Below, piece after piece: positions 7,768-16,318 of a stretch of 64,000 nt of DNA; positions within the stretch are counted from its first letter, which is position 1, and each line of letters starts with the position of its first letter. The position numbers and the translations under genes are program-made. This DNA comes from Enterococcus saigonensis. Lineage in GTDB: Bacteria > Bacillota > Bacilli > Lactobacillales > Enterococcaceae. A model generated the notes under the pieces. The model ran no database searches. It was not told the origin of the DNA and was given only the letters and a program-made list of their open reading frames with translations. The DNA is taken from the NCBI RefSeq assembly GCF_011397115.1, contig NZ_AP022822.1, positions 124,001 to 188,000 of the forward strand, written 5' to 3'.

Positions 7768-9300
7768 ATGAAAAAAATTGGAATGTATTTAATGGGGATA
7801 GTTGTATTGGGGTTTTTAGCCGCTTGTGGGACAAATGCCAAGAGTGCAAAAGATACAGTTGTAACCAAGAAAGATAAATTAGAAATTATCACGACTTTTT
7901 ATCCTATGTATGATTTCACGAAAAACATTGTAGGAGATGAAGCTAACGTCAAATTAATGATTCCAGCGGGTTCTGAACCCCACGACTATGAGCCATCTGC
8001 CAAAGATATGGCGACAATACATGATGCCGACGTTTTTATTTATCACAATGAAAATATGGAAACCTGGGTACCAAAAGCTAAAAAAGGTTTTGCCAAAGAC
8101 CGACCAAATATTGTTGAAGGTACCAAAGACATGATTCTTTTGCCTGGAGGAGAAGAAGAACACGACCATGATCATGGAGAAGAAGGACATCATCATGAAT
8201 TAGATCCTCATACGTGGGTATCGCCTTATCGTGCAATGAAAGAAGTAAAAAGCATTAAAGATCAGTTAGTAAAACTCTATCCTAAAAAAGCCAAAACTTT
8301 TGAAACTAACGCGGAAAAATATTTAGCAAAATTAACGCAGTTAAATCAGCAATATAATGCGGGTTTGAAAGATGCCAAACAAAAAAGTTTTGTTACCCAG
8401 CACGCAGCTTTTGGTTATTTAGCATTAGATTACGGCTTAAATCAAGTCGCGATTTCAGGACTTTCACCAGAACAGGAACCTTCAGCAAGTCGTTTAGGTG
8501 AATTGAAGGAATATGTGAAAGATAATGGTATCCAATATATTTATTTTGAAAAAAATGCTAATGATAAAATTGCTGAAACATTAGCGAGTGAGGCAAACGT
8601 TAAATTGGCGGTTTTAAATCCTTTAGAAAGCCTAACCAAAGAGCAGATTGCAGACGGGGAAGATTATATTTCTGTGATGAAAGAAAACCTACAAGCTTTA
8701 GAAAAAACGACAAATGTGGCAGGCAAAAATGTAAAACAAGAAATGCCACAAGACACTGCAGTAAAAACAGTTGCCAATGGTTACTTTGCAGACAGTGCAG
8801 TGAAAAATCGTAAATTAAGTGACTACACAGGTAAATGGCAGTCTGTTTATCCGTTGCTACAAGCTGGAGCTTTGGATCAAGTTTTTGATTACAAAGCAAA
8901 ACAAAATAAAGATATGACTGCTGCAGAATACAAGGCATACTATGATACAGGTTATAAAACCGATGTGGAAAAGATTAATATTACCGCCAATACGATAGAG
9001 TTTGTTGTAGATGGTAAAACGTACAAGTATGAATATGTTGCCAAAGGCTATAAAATTTTAAACTATGAAAAAGGAAATCGTGGTGTACGCTTCTTATTTG
9101 AAGCAAAAGGTGACGCAGGGCGTTTTAAATACGTACAATTTAGCGATCATAATATTGCCCCACAAAAAACAGCACATTACCATATTTTCTTTGGTGGAAA
9201 AAGCCAAGAAAGTCTATTTACCCAAATGCACAACTGGCCAACCTATTATCCAGATAATCTATCCAAATACGCCATTGCTCAAGAGATGATGGCACATTAA
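7768..9300 (+). CDS. adcA: Zinc-binding lipoprotein AdcA with C-terminal ZinT domain
   Basis: A 510-residue surface lipoprotein captures zinc for an AdcBC-type ABC importer. A signal peptide ends in the lipobox LAAC (Cys about residue 20). The first 310 residues are a cluster A-I metal-binding domain with the zinc ligands and a histidine-rich mobile loop (EEEHDHDHGEEGHHHELD) near residue 130. From about 330 on it is a ZinT (YodA) domain, with GKWQSVYPLL and the metal site AHYHIFFG. This two-domain layout is the usual AdcA form in streptococci and enterococci. No permease or ATPase genes are adjacent, so AdcBC must be elsewhere. A probable Zur box lies about 70 bases upstream. Confidence 0.95.
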   Translation: MKKIGMYLMGIVVLGFLAACGTNAKSAKDTVVTKKDKLEIITTFYPMYDFTKNIVGDEANVKLMIPAGSEPHDYEPSAKDMATIHDADVFIYHNENMETWVPKAKKGFAKDRPNIVEGTKDMILLPGGEEEHDHDHGEEGHHHELDPHTWVSPYRAMKEVKSIKDQLVKLYPKKAKTFETNAEKYLAKLTQLNQQYNAGLKDAKQKSFVTQHAAFGYLALDYGLNQVAISGLSPEQEPSASRLGELKEYVKDNGIQYIYFEKNANDKIAETLASEANVKLAVLNPLESLTKEQIADGEDYISVMKENLQALEKTTNVAGKNVKQEMPQDTAVKTVANGYFADSAVKNRKLSDYTGKWQSVYPLLQAGALDQVFDYKAKQNKDMTAAEYKAYYDTGYKTDVEKINITANTIEFVVDGKTYKYEYVAKGYKILNYEKGNRGVRFLFEAKGDAGRFKYVQFSDHNIAPQKTAHYHIFFGGKSQESLFTQMHNWPTYYPDNLSKYAIAQEMMAH

Positions 9301-9359
9301 AGGGTAGCAGCCAATAAAATTAAGCAAACGATACAAAAGTAGAATGGTAAGGGAATAAA

Positions 9360-9444
9360 AAAACCACCACAAAAATGAAGCGGCCTCCCGAAATCAGCTA
9401 AAAGCTAACTTTCGGGAATCGGCTACAAAATTTGTGGTGGTTTT
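9360..9444. terminator. Nested bidirectional terminator between convergent adcA and ykpA
   Basis: A 14-base-pair outer stem (AAAACCACCACAAA with TTTGTGGTGGTTTT) flanks an inner hairpin (TCCCGAAA...TTTCGGGA). A and T runs at the two ends allow it to serve both strands. Confidence 0.85.
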
Positions 9445-9461
9445 GCATTGAAAAAATATAT

Positions 9462-11084
9462 TTACGCAAAAATTTCTGACATTCGCGCCTGTACATCGGG
9501 ATTTTCTAAGAATTCATCGTAAGTTGTCTCAGAACGGTCCACGACCCCTTTATCAGAAATGGCAATGATGCGATTTGCCAAGGTTTGAATAAATTGGTGG
9601 TCATGAGAAGCAAATAACAAAGAGCCCGTAAAGGCCATTAAGCCATCATTTAATGCGGTGATAGATTCTAAGTCTAAGTGATTGGTTGGATCGTCTAAAA
9701 CCAAAACATTAGATTTAGATAGCATTAATTTTGAAAGCATACAACGAACTTTTTCTCCACCAGATAAAACATTAACTGGTTTTAAAACTTCATCCCCAGA
9801 AAATAGCATCCGGCCCAAAAAGCTCCGTAAGAAAGTATTATCGTCTTCTTCTTTTGAAGCATATTGACGCAACCAATCTAAAATTGTTAAGTTGCTAGCA
9901 AACTCACTACTGCTGTCTTTTGGCAAGTAAGATTGACTCGTTGTAACACCCCAACGAACGCTACCGGTATCTGGTGTGATTTCGCCCATAATAACTTTGA
10001 ATAAGGTTGTCGTTACAATATCGTTATTGGCTACAAAAGCAACTTTATCGTCTTTATTTAGCGTAAAGCTGATATTGTCTAAAATTTTCTTGCCATCAAT
10101 CGTCACACTGACATTATCAACCTGCAATAAGTCATTGCCAATTTCGCGTTCTGGTTTGAAGCCGACAAATGGGTAGCGACGGCTAGATGGTTTAATATCA
10201 TCTAACGTAATTTTTTCCAACATTTTCTTTCTTGAAGTCGCTTGTTTAGATTTTGAAGCATTGGCAGAAAAACGGGCGATAAAGTCTTGTAATTCTTTGA
10301 TTTGCTCTTCTTTTTTCGCGTTTTGTTGCGCTTGTAGTTTTGTTGCTAATTGGCTTGATTCCAACCAGAAATCGTAATTTCCTACATAAAGTTGGATTTT
10401 ACCAAAGTCCAAATCAGCCATGTGGGTGCAGACTTTATTTAAAAAGTGGCGGTCATGGGAAACAACAATCACAGTATTTTCAAAATTAATTAAAAATTCT
10501 TCCAACCAGTTAATCGATTGAATATCTAAGCCATTGGTTGGTTCGTCTAGTAAAAGTACGTCTGGTTTACCAAATAATGCCTGTGCGAGTAAAACTTTAA
10601 CTTTTTGACCGGCTGTTAATTCTTTCATTTGCAAATGATGCAAATCTTCCGGAATGTTCAACCCTTGTAGTAAGACTGCTGCTTCAGGTTCTGCTTCCCA
10701 ACCATTTAATTCGGCAAATTCACCTTCTAATTCAGCGGCCTTAATACCATCTTCATCGCTGAAATCTTCTTTCATGTAAATGGCATCTTTTTCTTTCATT
10801 ACATCGTATAGCCGTTTGTGTCCCATAATAACTGTTTCAATGACCGTATATTCTTCAAAATCAAAATGATTTTGCTTTAAAACCGCCATCCGTTCGTCTG
10901 GACCAAGTGAAACATTACCAGTGGATGGTTGTAATTCACCTGATAAAACTTTCAAAAAAGTGGATTTGCCAGCACCATTGGCCCCAATTAAGCCATAGCA
11001 ATTTCCCGGTGTAAACTTAATATTCACATCATCAAAAAGTTTGCGGTCTGAAAAATGCAAACTTACGTCACTAACTGTAATCAT
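9462..11084 (-). CDS. ykpA: ABC-F family ATPase, YkpA/YbiT type
   Basis: A 540-residue soluble protein with two ABC domains and no membrane segments. The first has Walker A GANGAGKST (residue 34 on), a degenerate signature (LTAGQKVKV) and LLLDEPTN; the second has a degenerate Walker A (VANNDIVTTT), signature LSGGEKVR and VLDDPTNHLD. The linker between them (about 245-300) is lysine-rich and helical. ABC-F proteins bind the ribosomal E site and act on translation; the YkpA/YbiT branch is housekeeping rather than a known resistance type. A degenerate second Walker A is unusual for the wider family but seen in this branch. Its leader RNA has attenuator-like structure. Confidence 0.9.
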   Translation of the reverse strand: MITVSDVSLHFSDRKLFDDVNIKFTPGNCYGLIGANGAGKSTFLKVLSGELQPSTGNVSLGPDERMAVLKQNHFDFEEYTVIETVIMGHKRLYDVMKEKDAIYMKEDFSDEDGIKAAELEGEFAELNGWEAEPEAAVLLQGLNIPEDLHHLQMKELTAGQKVKVLLAQALFGKPDVLLLDEPTNGLDIQSINWLEEFLINFENTVIVVSHDRHFLNKVCTHMADLDFGKIQLYVGNYDFWLESSQLATKLQAQQNAKKEEQIKELQDFIARFSANASKSKQATSRKKMLEKITLDDIKPSSRRYPFVGFKPEREIGNDLLQVDNVSVTIDGKKILDNISFTLNKDDKVAFVANNDIVTTTLFKVIMGEITPDTGSVRWGVTTSQSYLPKDSSSEFASNLTILDWLRQYASKEEDDNTFLRSFLGRMLFSGDEVLKPVNVLSGGEKVRCMLSKLMLSKSNVLVLDDPTNHLDLESITALNDGLMAFTGSLLFASHDHQFIQTLANRIIAISDKGVVDRSETTYDEFLENPDVQARMSEIFA

Positions 11085-11251
11085 AAAATAATCCTCCTAA
11101 TCAATTTTACTCCCTTAAAATCAGCGGGCAAAAAAAGATGCGGCCGCATAGCTTCAAATCTTTGAAACAAGTAAACTCTTGTTCAAAATTTTAAAGGGGT
11201 CGCTGATGTTTTTAATTTTCCTACTATATATGGTAGATATTTGTGTAATCT
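11085..11251 (-). promoter_or_regulatory. Structured leader of the ABC-F gene, candidate attenuator
   Basis: About 165 bases separate the predicted start of transcription from the ATG. The leader contains a hairpin (TTGAACAAG with CTTGTTTCAA), then a GC-rich palindrome (ATGCGGCCGCAT, 11139-11150) directly followed by seven T (11130-11136 on the plus strand as A), which looks like a terminator. A segment near its 5' end (CAGCGACCCCTTTAAAAT) can pair with one just after the T tract (CGCTGATTTTAAGGG), offering an alternative fold. AGGAGG lies before the ATG. Attenuation is inferred. Confidence 0.5.
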
Positions 11252-11257
11252 TCTAGC

Positions 11258-11286
11258 ATTATATAGGCGCAAGTAGGAAGTTGCAA
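11258..11286 (-). promoter_or_regulatory. Promoter of the ABC-F gene
   Basis: On the minus strand TTGCAA and TATAAT are separated by exactly 17 bases, which is close to the sigma-A consensus. Confidence 0.7.
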
Positions 11287-11543
11287 CCATATCTGGACAT
11301 TTCATGCTAATTTCAAAGGTTTTATTAGGAAATGGGTGAGAATTTAATTTTAAAATAGAAAATTCAAAATAAAAAAGATAGGAAATACTAAATTTTATGA
11401 TTGTCACTATTTCGCAAAAAAAGCTTAACTTTTGACCATATTTCACCTTAAGCGTAACATTATGACTGTAAGCAAAAGTGCATATTACCGCATCTTTTGG
11501 CAACGGTGAAATGGACTGACATTTAAAAGGAAGGTGAATTGTA

Positions 11544-12062
11544 ATGGAAAAAAGAAGCTTTGATTGGGGATCATTGGTTTTAGGCATTTTATTCATTATT
11601 GTGGCATTACTATCTTTTCGTGACCCAGTTGGAAATTTAGTTGCAATTGTTATTGTTTTTGGCGTAGTGGCGATTTTGAAAGGTATTTTTGAAATATTCT
11701 TGCGGAATCGTTTTAGAGATTTGACGGGCTATAAAGCGAAAATGCCCATTTTAGTTGGGGTATTGGATATTTTAATCGGAATTTTCTTGTTGTGGAATAT
11801 GAACGCCAGTGTGTTGGCATTGCCTTTTGTATTTGCCATTTGGTTTATCGTAGATTCCATTTTTGGTTTATTTGGTTTAGATGCTGCCAGAAAGTTAAAT
11901 AATGGTTATTTCTGGTTTTCGCTAATTGTTAATATATTGGGAGTTATTGTTGGGTTTATGTTATTATTTAACCCGCTTTCTGCTGCGTTAACTTTAAGCT
12001 TTTTAGTTGGTTTTTACTTCATGATGTGGGGTATGACGCACATTTTAATGGCATTTCGTTAA
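11544..12062 (+). CDS. HdeD-like DUF308 membrane protein
   Basis: A 172-residue integral membrane protein with six hydrophobic helices (about 9-27, 33-52, 68-86, 90-110, 122-142, 146-168) arranged as repeated helix pairs, as in the HdeD/DUF308 family. In E. coli HdeD is linked to acid resistance; the role in Gram-positive bacteria is unknown. The ATG has AAGGAAGGTG about nine bases upstream. The 480-base upstream region is shared with the divergent ABC-F gene. A strong hairpin 40 bases after the stop probably ends the transcript just before the ZIP gene. Confidence 0.75.
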   Translation: MEKRSFDWGSLVLGILFIIVALLSFRDPVGNLVAIVIVFGVVAILKGIFEIFLRNRFRDLTGYKAKMPILVGVLDILIGIFLLWNMNASVLALPFVFAIWFIVDSIFGLFGLDAARKLNNGYFWFSLIVNILGVIVGFMLLFNPLSAALTLSFLVGFYFMMWGMTHILMAFR

Positions 12063-12098
12063 ATGTAATGAGTTTTTCTAAGTGTTAAAATAGTCGCT

Positions 12099-12149
12099 CT
12101 CCTGTTCTTTTTATGCTACAGTTAAATAAAAAGAACAGGAGGTTTTTTT
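12099..12149 (+). terminator. Terminator hairpin whose 3' arm contains the next gene's ribosome binding site
   Basis: A perfect 14-base-pair stem (CTCCTGTTCTTTTT at 12099-12112 with AAAAAGAACAGGAG at 12128-12141) is followed by GTTTTTTTG. The right arm includes most of the AGGAGG of the ZIP gene, whose ATG is at 12151. It can end read-through from the DUF308 gene and would also hide the ribosome binding site in read-through RNA. Confidence 0.8.
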
Positions 12150-12150
12150 G

Positions 12151-12972
12151 ATGCTTGATTGGATTTTGCAGCTTGAGCCTTGGCAACAAGCCTTAACAGG
12201 AACCGCTTTTACGTATTTTATGACAGCGCTTGGGTCGGCATTGGTCTTTTTCTTTAAGGAGATTAAAAAAGATGTTTTAAATCTCATGTTGGGCTTTGCC
12301 TCAGGGGTGATGATTGCGGCAAGTTTTTGGTCACTTCTTGATCCTGCAATTGCACGGGCAGAGGAAAATGGCTCGCAATTTCCTTGGTTGGTTGTGGCGA
12401 TTGGTTTTGGGGTGGGTGGTTTATTTTTATACATAGCCGATAAAACAATTCCCCATATGCACTTTGGACCAGATCATGAGCAAGAAGGATTGCCTACGCA
12501 TTTGAAGCGAACCATCTTATTGGTTTTTTCGATTACACTTCATAATATTCCAGAAGGTTTAGCTGTGGGAGTTGCTTTTGGAGCAGCTGCTAGTGCAGAC
12601 AATCCAACGGCGGCAGTCTTAGCTGCCATATCCGTTGCTTTGGGAATTGGGATCCAAAACTTTCCAGAAGGAGCTGCCGTGTCCATTCCGTTACGCCAAG
12701 AAGGTCTTAGTCGGACAAAAGCATTTATTTATGGTCAGGCTTCTGGGATTGTCGAACCAATTGCCGGTGTTATTGGCGCAATCTTAGTTTCAAGAATGAC
12801 CGCAATTTTACCTTATGCTTTAGCTTTTGCGGCAGGGGCGATGATTTATGTGGTAGTAGAAGAACTTATTCCAGAAGCACAACAAGAAAGTTCCAGTCAT
12901 CGTCATTTTGCGGTGTTTGGTACCATGTTAGGCTTTATGATTATGATGATTTTAGATGTGGCATTAGGTTAA
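12151..12972 (+). CDS. ZIP family divalent metal transporter
   Basis: A 273-residue membrane protein of the ZIP (SLC39) family, GufA/ZupT-like, with eight predicted helices. The metal-site helices carry the hallmark HNIPEGLAVG near residue 130 and NFPEGAAVS near 170, plus VEELIPEA in the C-terminal part; these residues line the metal path in ZIP structures. It likely imports zinc or another divalent metal down a gradient. I chose the ATG at 12151, eight bases from AGGAGG, over the TTG codon before it. The gene stands alone with its own terminator. Regulation may involve the overlapping upstream hairpin. Confidence 0.9.
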   Translation: MLDWILQLEPWQQALTGTAFTYFMTALGSALVFFFKEIKKDVLNLMLGFASGVMIAASFWSLLDPAIARAEENGSQFPWLVVAIGFGVGGLFLYIADKTIPHMHFGPDHEQEGLPTHLKRTILLVFSITLHNIPEGLAVGVAFGAAASADNPTAAVLAAISVALGIGIQNFPEGAAVSIPLRQEGLSRTKAFIYGQASGIVEPIAGVIGAILVSRMTAILPYALAFAAGAMIYVVVEELIPEAQQESSSHRHFAVFGTMLGFMIMMILDVALG

Positions 12973-12998
12973 AGTTGCAGCAAGTTAGACTAGCGAAT

Positions 12999-13060
12999 AA
13001 AACATCAGACGACTTGTCACGTTTGTAAAAAAGAAGGTGACGAGTGGTCTGATGTTTTTT
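12999..13060 (+). terminator. Terminator after the ZIP gene
   Basis: AAAACATCAGAC pairs with GTCTGATGTTTT, with further pairing inside (TTGTCAC with GGTGACG region), and a T run follows. Confidence 0.85.
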
Positions 13061-13236
13061 GTTTAATCGCATTTTCAGGCTAGAGGAAATCCAAATTTTA
13101 AAGAGCTAAACAAATGCAAGGTCGGCTTCGCTTTCTTACAATGAGACTACCTTTTTTGGACGTTAAGTCGAAATTTAAGAAAATTACTTGAAAAAATTTT
13201 TTCCTGTTCAAAAATAAAAGGTTGTTGAAAAAAATG

Positions 13237-13443
13237 TTAGTAATAGCGCCGGTTGTTGCGTTTTGCTGTAGTACCGGTTAAAAAGCGGACAATTACGATT
13301 GCAATTAACAATGGAATCCCGAAACGAAAGACGAGCGCGATTAATGAACCGGCAATTCCCAATACTAAATTCAAGATGATCCCTGCGACAAAAAGAAAAC
13401 CAATAAACATTAAGATGCGCATTAACATTGAATTATTTTCCAT
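13237..13443 (-). CDS. Small membrane protein of unknown function
   Basis: A 68-residue protein with two hydrophobic helices (about 7-30 and 32-58) and a basic C-terminal tail (KRNNRRYY). An excellent ribosome binding site (GGAGGAG) sits at the right distance from the ATG, which supports translation despite the short length. Genes of this kind, sometimes annotated as conserved hypothetical membrane proteins, occur in enterococci. I do not recognise a named family, and there is no operon partner. Confidence 0.6.
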   Translation of the reverse strand: MENNSMLMRILMFIGFLFVAGIILNLVLGIAGSLIALVFRFGIPLLIAIVIVRFLTGTTAKRNNRRYY

Positions 13444-13734
13444 AGTAACTCCTCCATTTATTTAAAAGCTTGCACTAGCTGCAAAAAGTAATCATAAAAC
13501 CAACTTTTCCTGTTTAGAAGTAGCCAGCGCCTCTTTTTTTCTATAGATTTATCTTAGCAAGGATAACGCTTGTTTTAATCGGCCAAAAGACCGATATTTT
13601 TCTCAGACTATGTGCGGAAACTTTGAGCAACAGCATCAATTTTAAAAGGAAATTAGATTTTCGCTTTGCCTCTTTTTTTGCTATGCTACAGTTAACGAGA
13701 AATAGAAAAATACCAAAAGAAAGTAGGTTTTCTC

Positions 13735-14166
13735 ATGGAATTAAAGCTAGGTAGTGAAAATTTTCAACGAGCAGCAAGTTGTTTTATCCGCATGAAGGTT
13801 TTTGTTTTAGAACGAAAGATTCCCTTAGCAGAAGAATTTGACGGCCTGGACACATCTGAACGAGTGTATGCGGTCATCTATGATGGAGAGCTACCTGTGG
13901 CAACTGGACGAATTGTTATTGAAGATGAAAAAACAATCCGACCGACCCGAATTGCTACTTTAAAAGAATACCGTAAGCGAAATTTAGGTGCTAAAATTAT
14001 GAAGGCAATCGAAGATTATGGGGTGGAAAATGGCTACTCCCATTCTTTGGTGCATGCCGAACAAACAGCCCTTGGTTTTTATCAAAAACTGGGTTACACG
14101 ATTTGCTCAGATGTCTATTATGAAGATGGTGTGTCGTGTCAATCATTAACTAAAGCATTAGGTTGA
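13735..14166 (+). CDS. GNAT family N-acetyltransferase
   Basis: A 143-residue GNAT-fold enzyme that would transfer an acetyl group from acetyl-CoA to an unknown amine. The core reads LPVATGRIVIEDEKT, then the acetyl-CoA loop region KEYRKRNLGAKIM (R/QxxGxG/A type) near residue 85, and HAEQTALGFYQKLGYT near 108, which is the usual GNAT ending. The N-terminal RMKVFVLERKIP matches the ElaA/YjcF-like subgroup. The ATG at 13735 has only a weak AAGTAGG site. The upstream sequence shares the element TATGCTACAGTTAA with the ZIP gene promoter region. Confidence 0.85.
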   Translation: MELKLGSENFQRAASCFIRMKVFVLERKIPLAEEFDGLDTSERVYAVIYDGELPVATGRIVIEDEKTIRPTRIATLKEYRKRNLGAKIMKAIEDYGVENGYSHSLVHAEQTALGFYQKLGYTICSDVYYEDGVSCQSLTKALG

Positions 14167-14202
14167 GCATAATGCCATAATGCGGCGTGTTTATGTTCAA
14201 AT

Positions 14203-14247
14203 AAAAAAGTGGAAAAAGCAGTGCTAAGCATGCTTTTTCCACTTTTT
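14203..14247. terminator. Bidirectional terminator between the acetyltransferase and yibF-like genes
   Basis: AAAAAAGTGGAAAAAGCA pairs with TGCTTTTTCCACTTTTT, giving an A run on one side and a T run on the other. It serves the two convergent genes. Confidence 0.85.
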
Positions 14248-14266
14248 GTTTTTATGTTTTGAACGT

Positions 14267-15013
14267 TTATTGGGTAAAATATTTTGCGCCAATATAAGCT
14301 GTGAAAGGGAGTGTGGCTACTGTCATCAGGCCGGCTAAAATACTGGTTAAAAACTCTGCTACAAAAGCTTTTGAATTAAGGAGTATTTCAAATGAGTAGT
14401 GCAAATCGCTAAACCAAAAAATTAACGCCAGATTATTAGCGACAAAAGCAAAGAAAAGAGTATGAATACTAGAACCCAGAATTTCTTTGACAACCTTCAT
14501 ACTGGATTGAAAAAGAGTTTTTGATGATATGAGTTGCCCTTGATAGCGTAACTCGTAAAGAGAACTTGCCACAGCCATGCTGGCATCAATTACAGCACCT
14601 GCCATACTCATAATGATTAAGAGGACGGTTAAGGACTGATAAGGAAGCGAGACTGCAAAATTCATCGTGGCCAGCTCGTCAATTTCTTCGGGGGTAAAAC
14701 CAGCGATGGCGATATTTTTTGTCAAAAAGAAAATAAATACAGTCATCAAAATAAACGTCACGATAGAACAGAAAAAAGCCAGTTTCGTTTTTTTGTTATA
14801 GCCATTTGTATAAAATAATATAATTCCTGTTAGTGCCAATAAAATCACAAGAAAAATAGGCAAGACAGGGAAATCTAAGCTGATGAAATAAATTGCGACT
14901 AAAAATAAGACCAAGGTCATAAAAATGCCTGTAATTAAGTAAAAAGCGGGTTTTCCTAAAATCAGGAAACTTAAAAGACAAAAAATAAAAAAGAGAAAAA
15001 GCAATACATTCAC
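14267..15013 (-). CDS. YibE/F family membrane protein, second of a pair
   Basis: A 248-residue protein with about seven membrane helices. The segment MSMAGAVIDASMAVASSLYEL near residue 140 is the conserved YibE/F core; the same pattern occurs in the preceding gene. The start is a GTG overlapping the stop of the upstream yibE-like gene, so the two are co-translated. YibE/F-like pairs are widespread in Lactobacillales and have no assigned function; the charged, glycine-containing core helix hints at transport. Confidence is good for the family and low for any function. Confidence 0.8.
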   Translation of the reverse strand: MNVLLFLFFIFCLLSFLILGKPAFYLITGIFMTLVLFLVAIYFISLDFPVLPIFLVILLALTGIILFYTNGYNKKTKLAFFCSIVTFILMTVFIFFLTKNIAIAGFTPEEIDELATMNFAVSLPYQSLTVLLIIMSMAGAVIDASMAVASSLYELRYQGQLISSKTLFQSSMKVVKEILGSSIHTLFFAFVANNLALIFWFSDLHYSFEILLNSKAFVAEFLTSILAGLMTVATLPFTAYIGAKYFTQ

Positions 15014-16035
15014 GTCTTACGCCTCCGTTCTAAAATAACACAAAACAGGCTTGCTGGAATGGAAAGTAAAATTGTAAATGCACCACAAAAAGCACGTAAT
15101 AATTCCAATGATAAGTGAAGCTGTAAGGTCGAAATAAAGGGCCAGCCGTTTTTTAAATAAAAAACAAGCATAGGAATTGAACCGCTTAGATAAGCAAATA
15201 GTAATACGTTAATCATAGATGACGTGACATCTTGGGCAATGCGGCGGCCAGCGTGCACCAATTCTTTTTGGGTGATGTGGGGTTGTTGATTGACGAGTTC
15301 TTTCAACGAAGAAACAAGTGTGACCACCATATCCACTGCTGCTCCAATACCACCAATAAGTAAACTGCCATAAAAAACACCCAGATAAGGTCGCGTTAAA
15401 AATTGCATTTCTTCAAAACGAATCCCATTGTTTTCAAAAACTTTTAAAGCTAACCAACAAATCAGAAAGCCGCCAAAGACAGTTGCGCAAGTTGTGACAA
15501 TTAAATCAACGCGAAAAGCTTTAATCCCATAATTTGCCAAAAAGGTGATGACAATCGAGCAGGTACCATAAACAAACATTAAGCCTAGCGTGGGTATGCC
15601 CCCAAAAAAACTATCTAGTTTTAGAAGAATAAAAAGCAATGCCAAGTTAAGGAACAATCCCAATAGTGCCATACCACCAGTAATTTCTCCTAAAATTAAT
15701 ACGAAGCCAACAAATACAACCAAAAGACTAATAACGATTCCATCTTGTTTTTCAGCAATAATTTCTTCTTTGTTATCATTAAGTAAAAGCTGTTGTCCTT
15801 TTTTAAAATCAATTGTGAGAGCAGAAACAGCATGAGTATCTACTTTAAGGGTAAGATTTTTTTTGCCCTGATTCATGAGTTGGCCTGAAATTTTAATTTG
15901 ATCATTTTGTTTTTGAACTTTTTTCACTGCTATAATGGGGGAATGATACAAAAGCCCACTATATTGCTGTACTGCAATCCCTGTCACAATGGCACAGATG
16001 ATGAGTAAAAGCAGCGAAACAACTTTCTTTTTCAC
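15010..16035 (-). CDS. YibE/F family membrane protein, first of a pair
   Basis: A 341-residue protein with an N-terminal anchor helix, an extracellular domain of about 75 residues (beta-strand-like, residues 30-105) and seven or eight C-terminal helices. The core GGIGAAVDMVVTLVSSLKEL near residue 230 followed by GRRIAQDVTSSMINVLLFAY defines the YibE/F family. The start is GTG, with GGAG twelve bases upstream, which is weak. The gene overlaps the next by four bases. The extracellular domain is present only in this member, so the pair probably forms one asymmetric membrane complex; this is inference. Confidence 0.82.
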   Translation of the reverse strand: MKKKVVSLLLLIICAIVTGIAVQQYSGLLYHSPIIAVKKVQKQNDQIKISGQLMNQGKKNLTLKVDTHAVSALTIDFKKGQQLLLNDNKEEIIAEKQDGIVISLLVVFVGFVLILGEITGGMALLGLFLNLALLFILLKLDSFFGGIPTLGLMFVYGTCSIVITFLANYGIKAFRVDLIVTTCATVFGGFLICWLALKVFENNGIRFEEMQFLTRPYLGVFYGSLLIGGIGAAVDMVVTLVSSLKELVNQQPHITQKELVHAGRRIAQDVTSSMINVLLFAYLSGSIPMLVFYLKNGWPFISTLQLHLSLELLRAFCGAFTILLSIPASLFCVILERRRKT

Positions 16036-16318
16036 ACAAGCTTACTCCGTTCTTTTAAGGTAATACTAAAAATATACACCTTGTTAGTAGGGCTTACAAA
16101 TGTCGCAATTGTCATTTGAATAAAAATATAGGTTATTTTTTAGTAATCGCGTGCAAATTAAGCTGATTGAAAACATTTAGAAAGTAAGTTGAACGATTGG
16201 CAGGATATCACAGCAAAAGAAGATTGCTTGAGTTAATCAAGGTAGAACAAATTTGTTTAGCAAAAAGAGCAAAGTCCGTTTTAGTTGCTGACCGTACTCT
16301 TTTATTTTTAGCTTTTTT

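Noticed and set aside
11139..11150. GC-rich palindrome as a restriction or regulator site
   Set aside because: Its position directly before a T run on the minus strand is better explained as a terminator stem.
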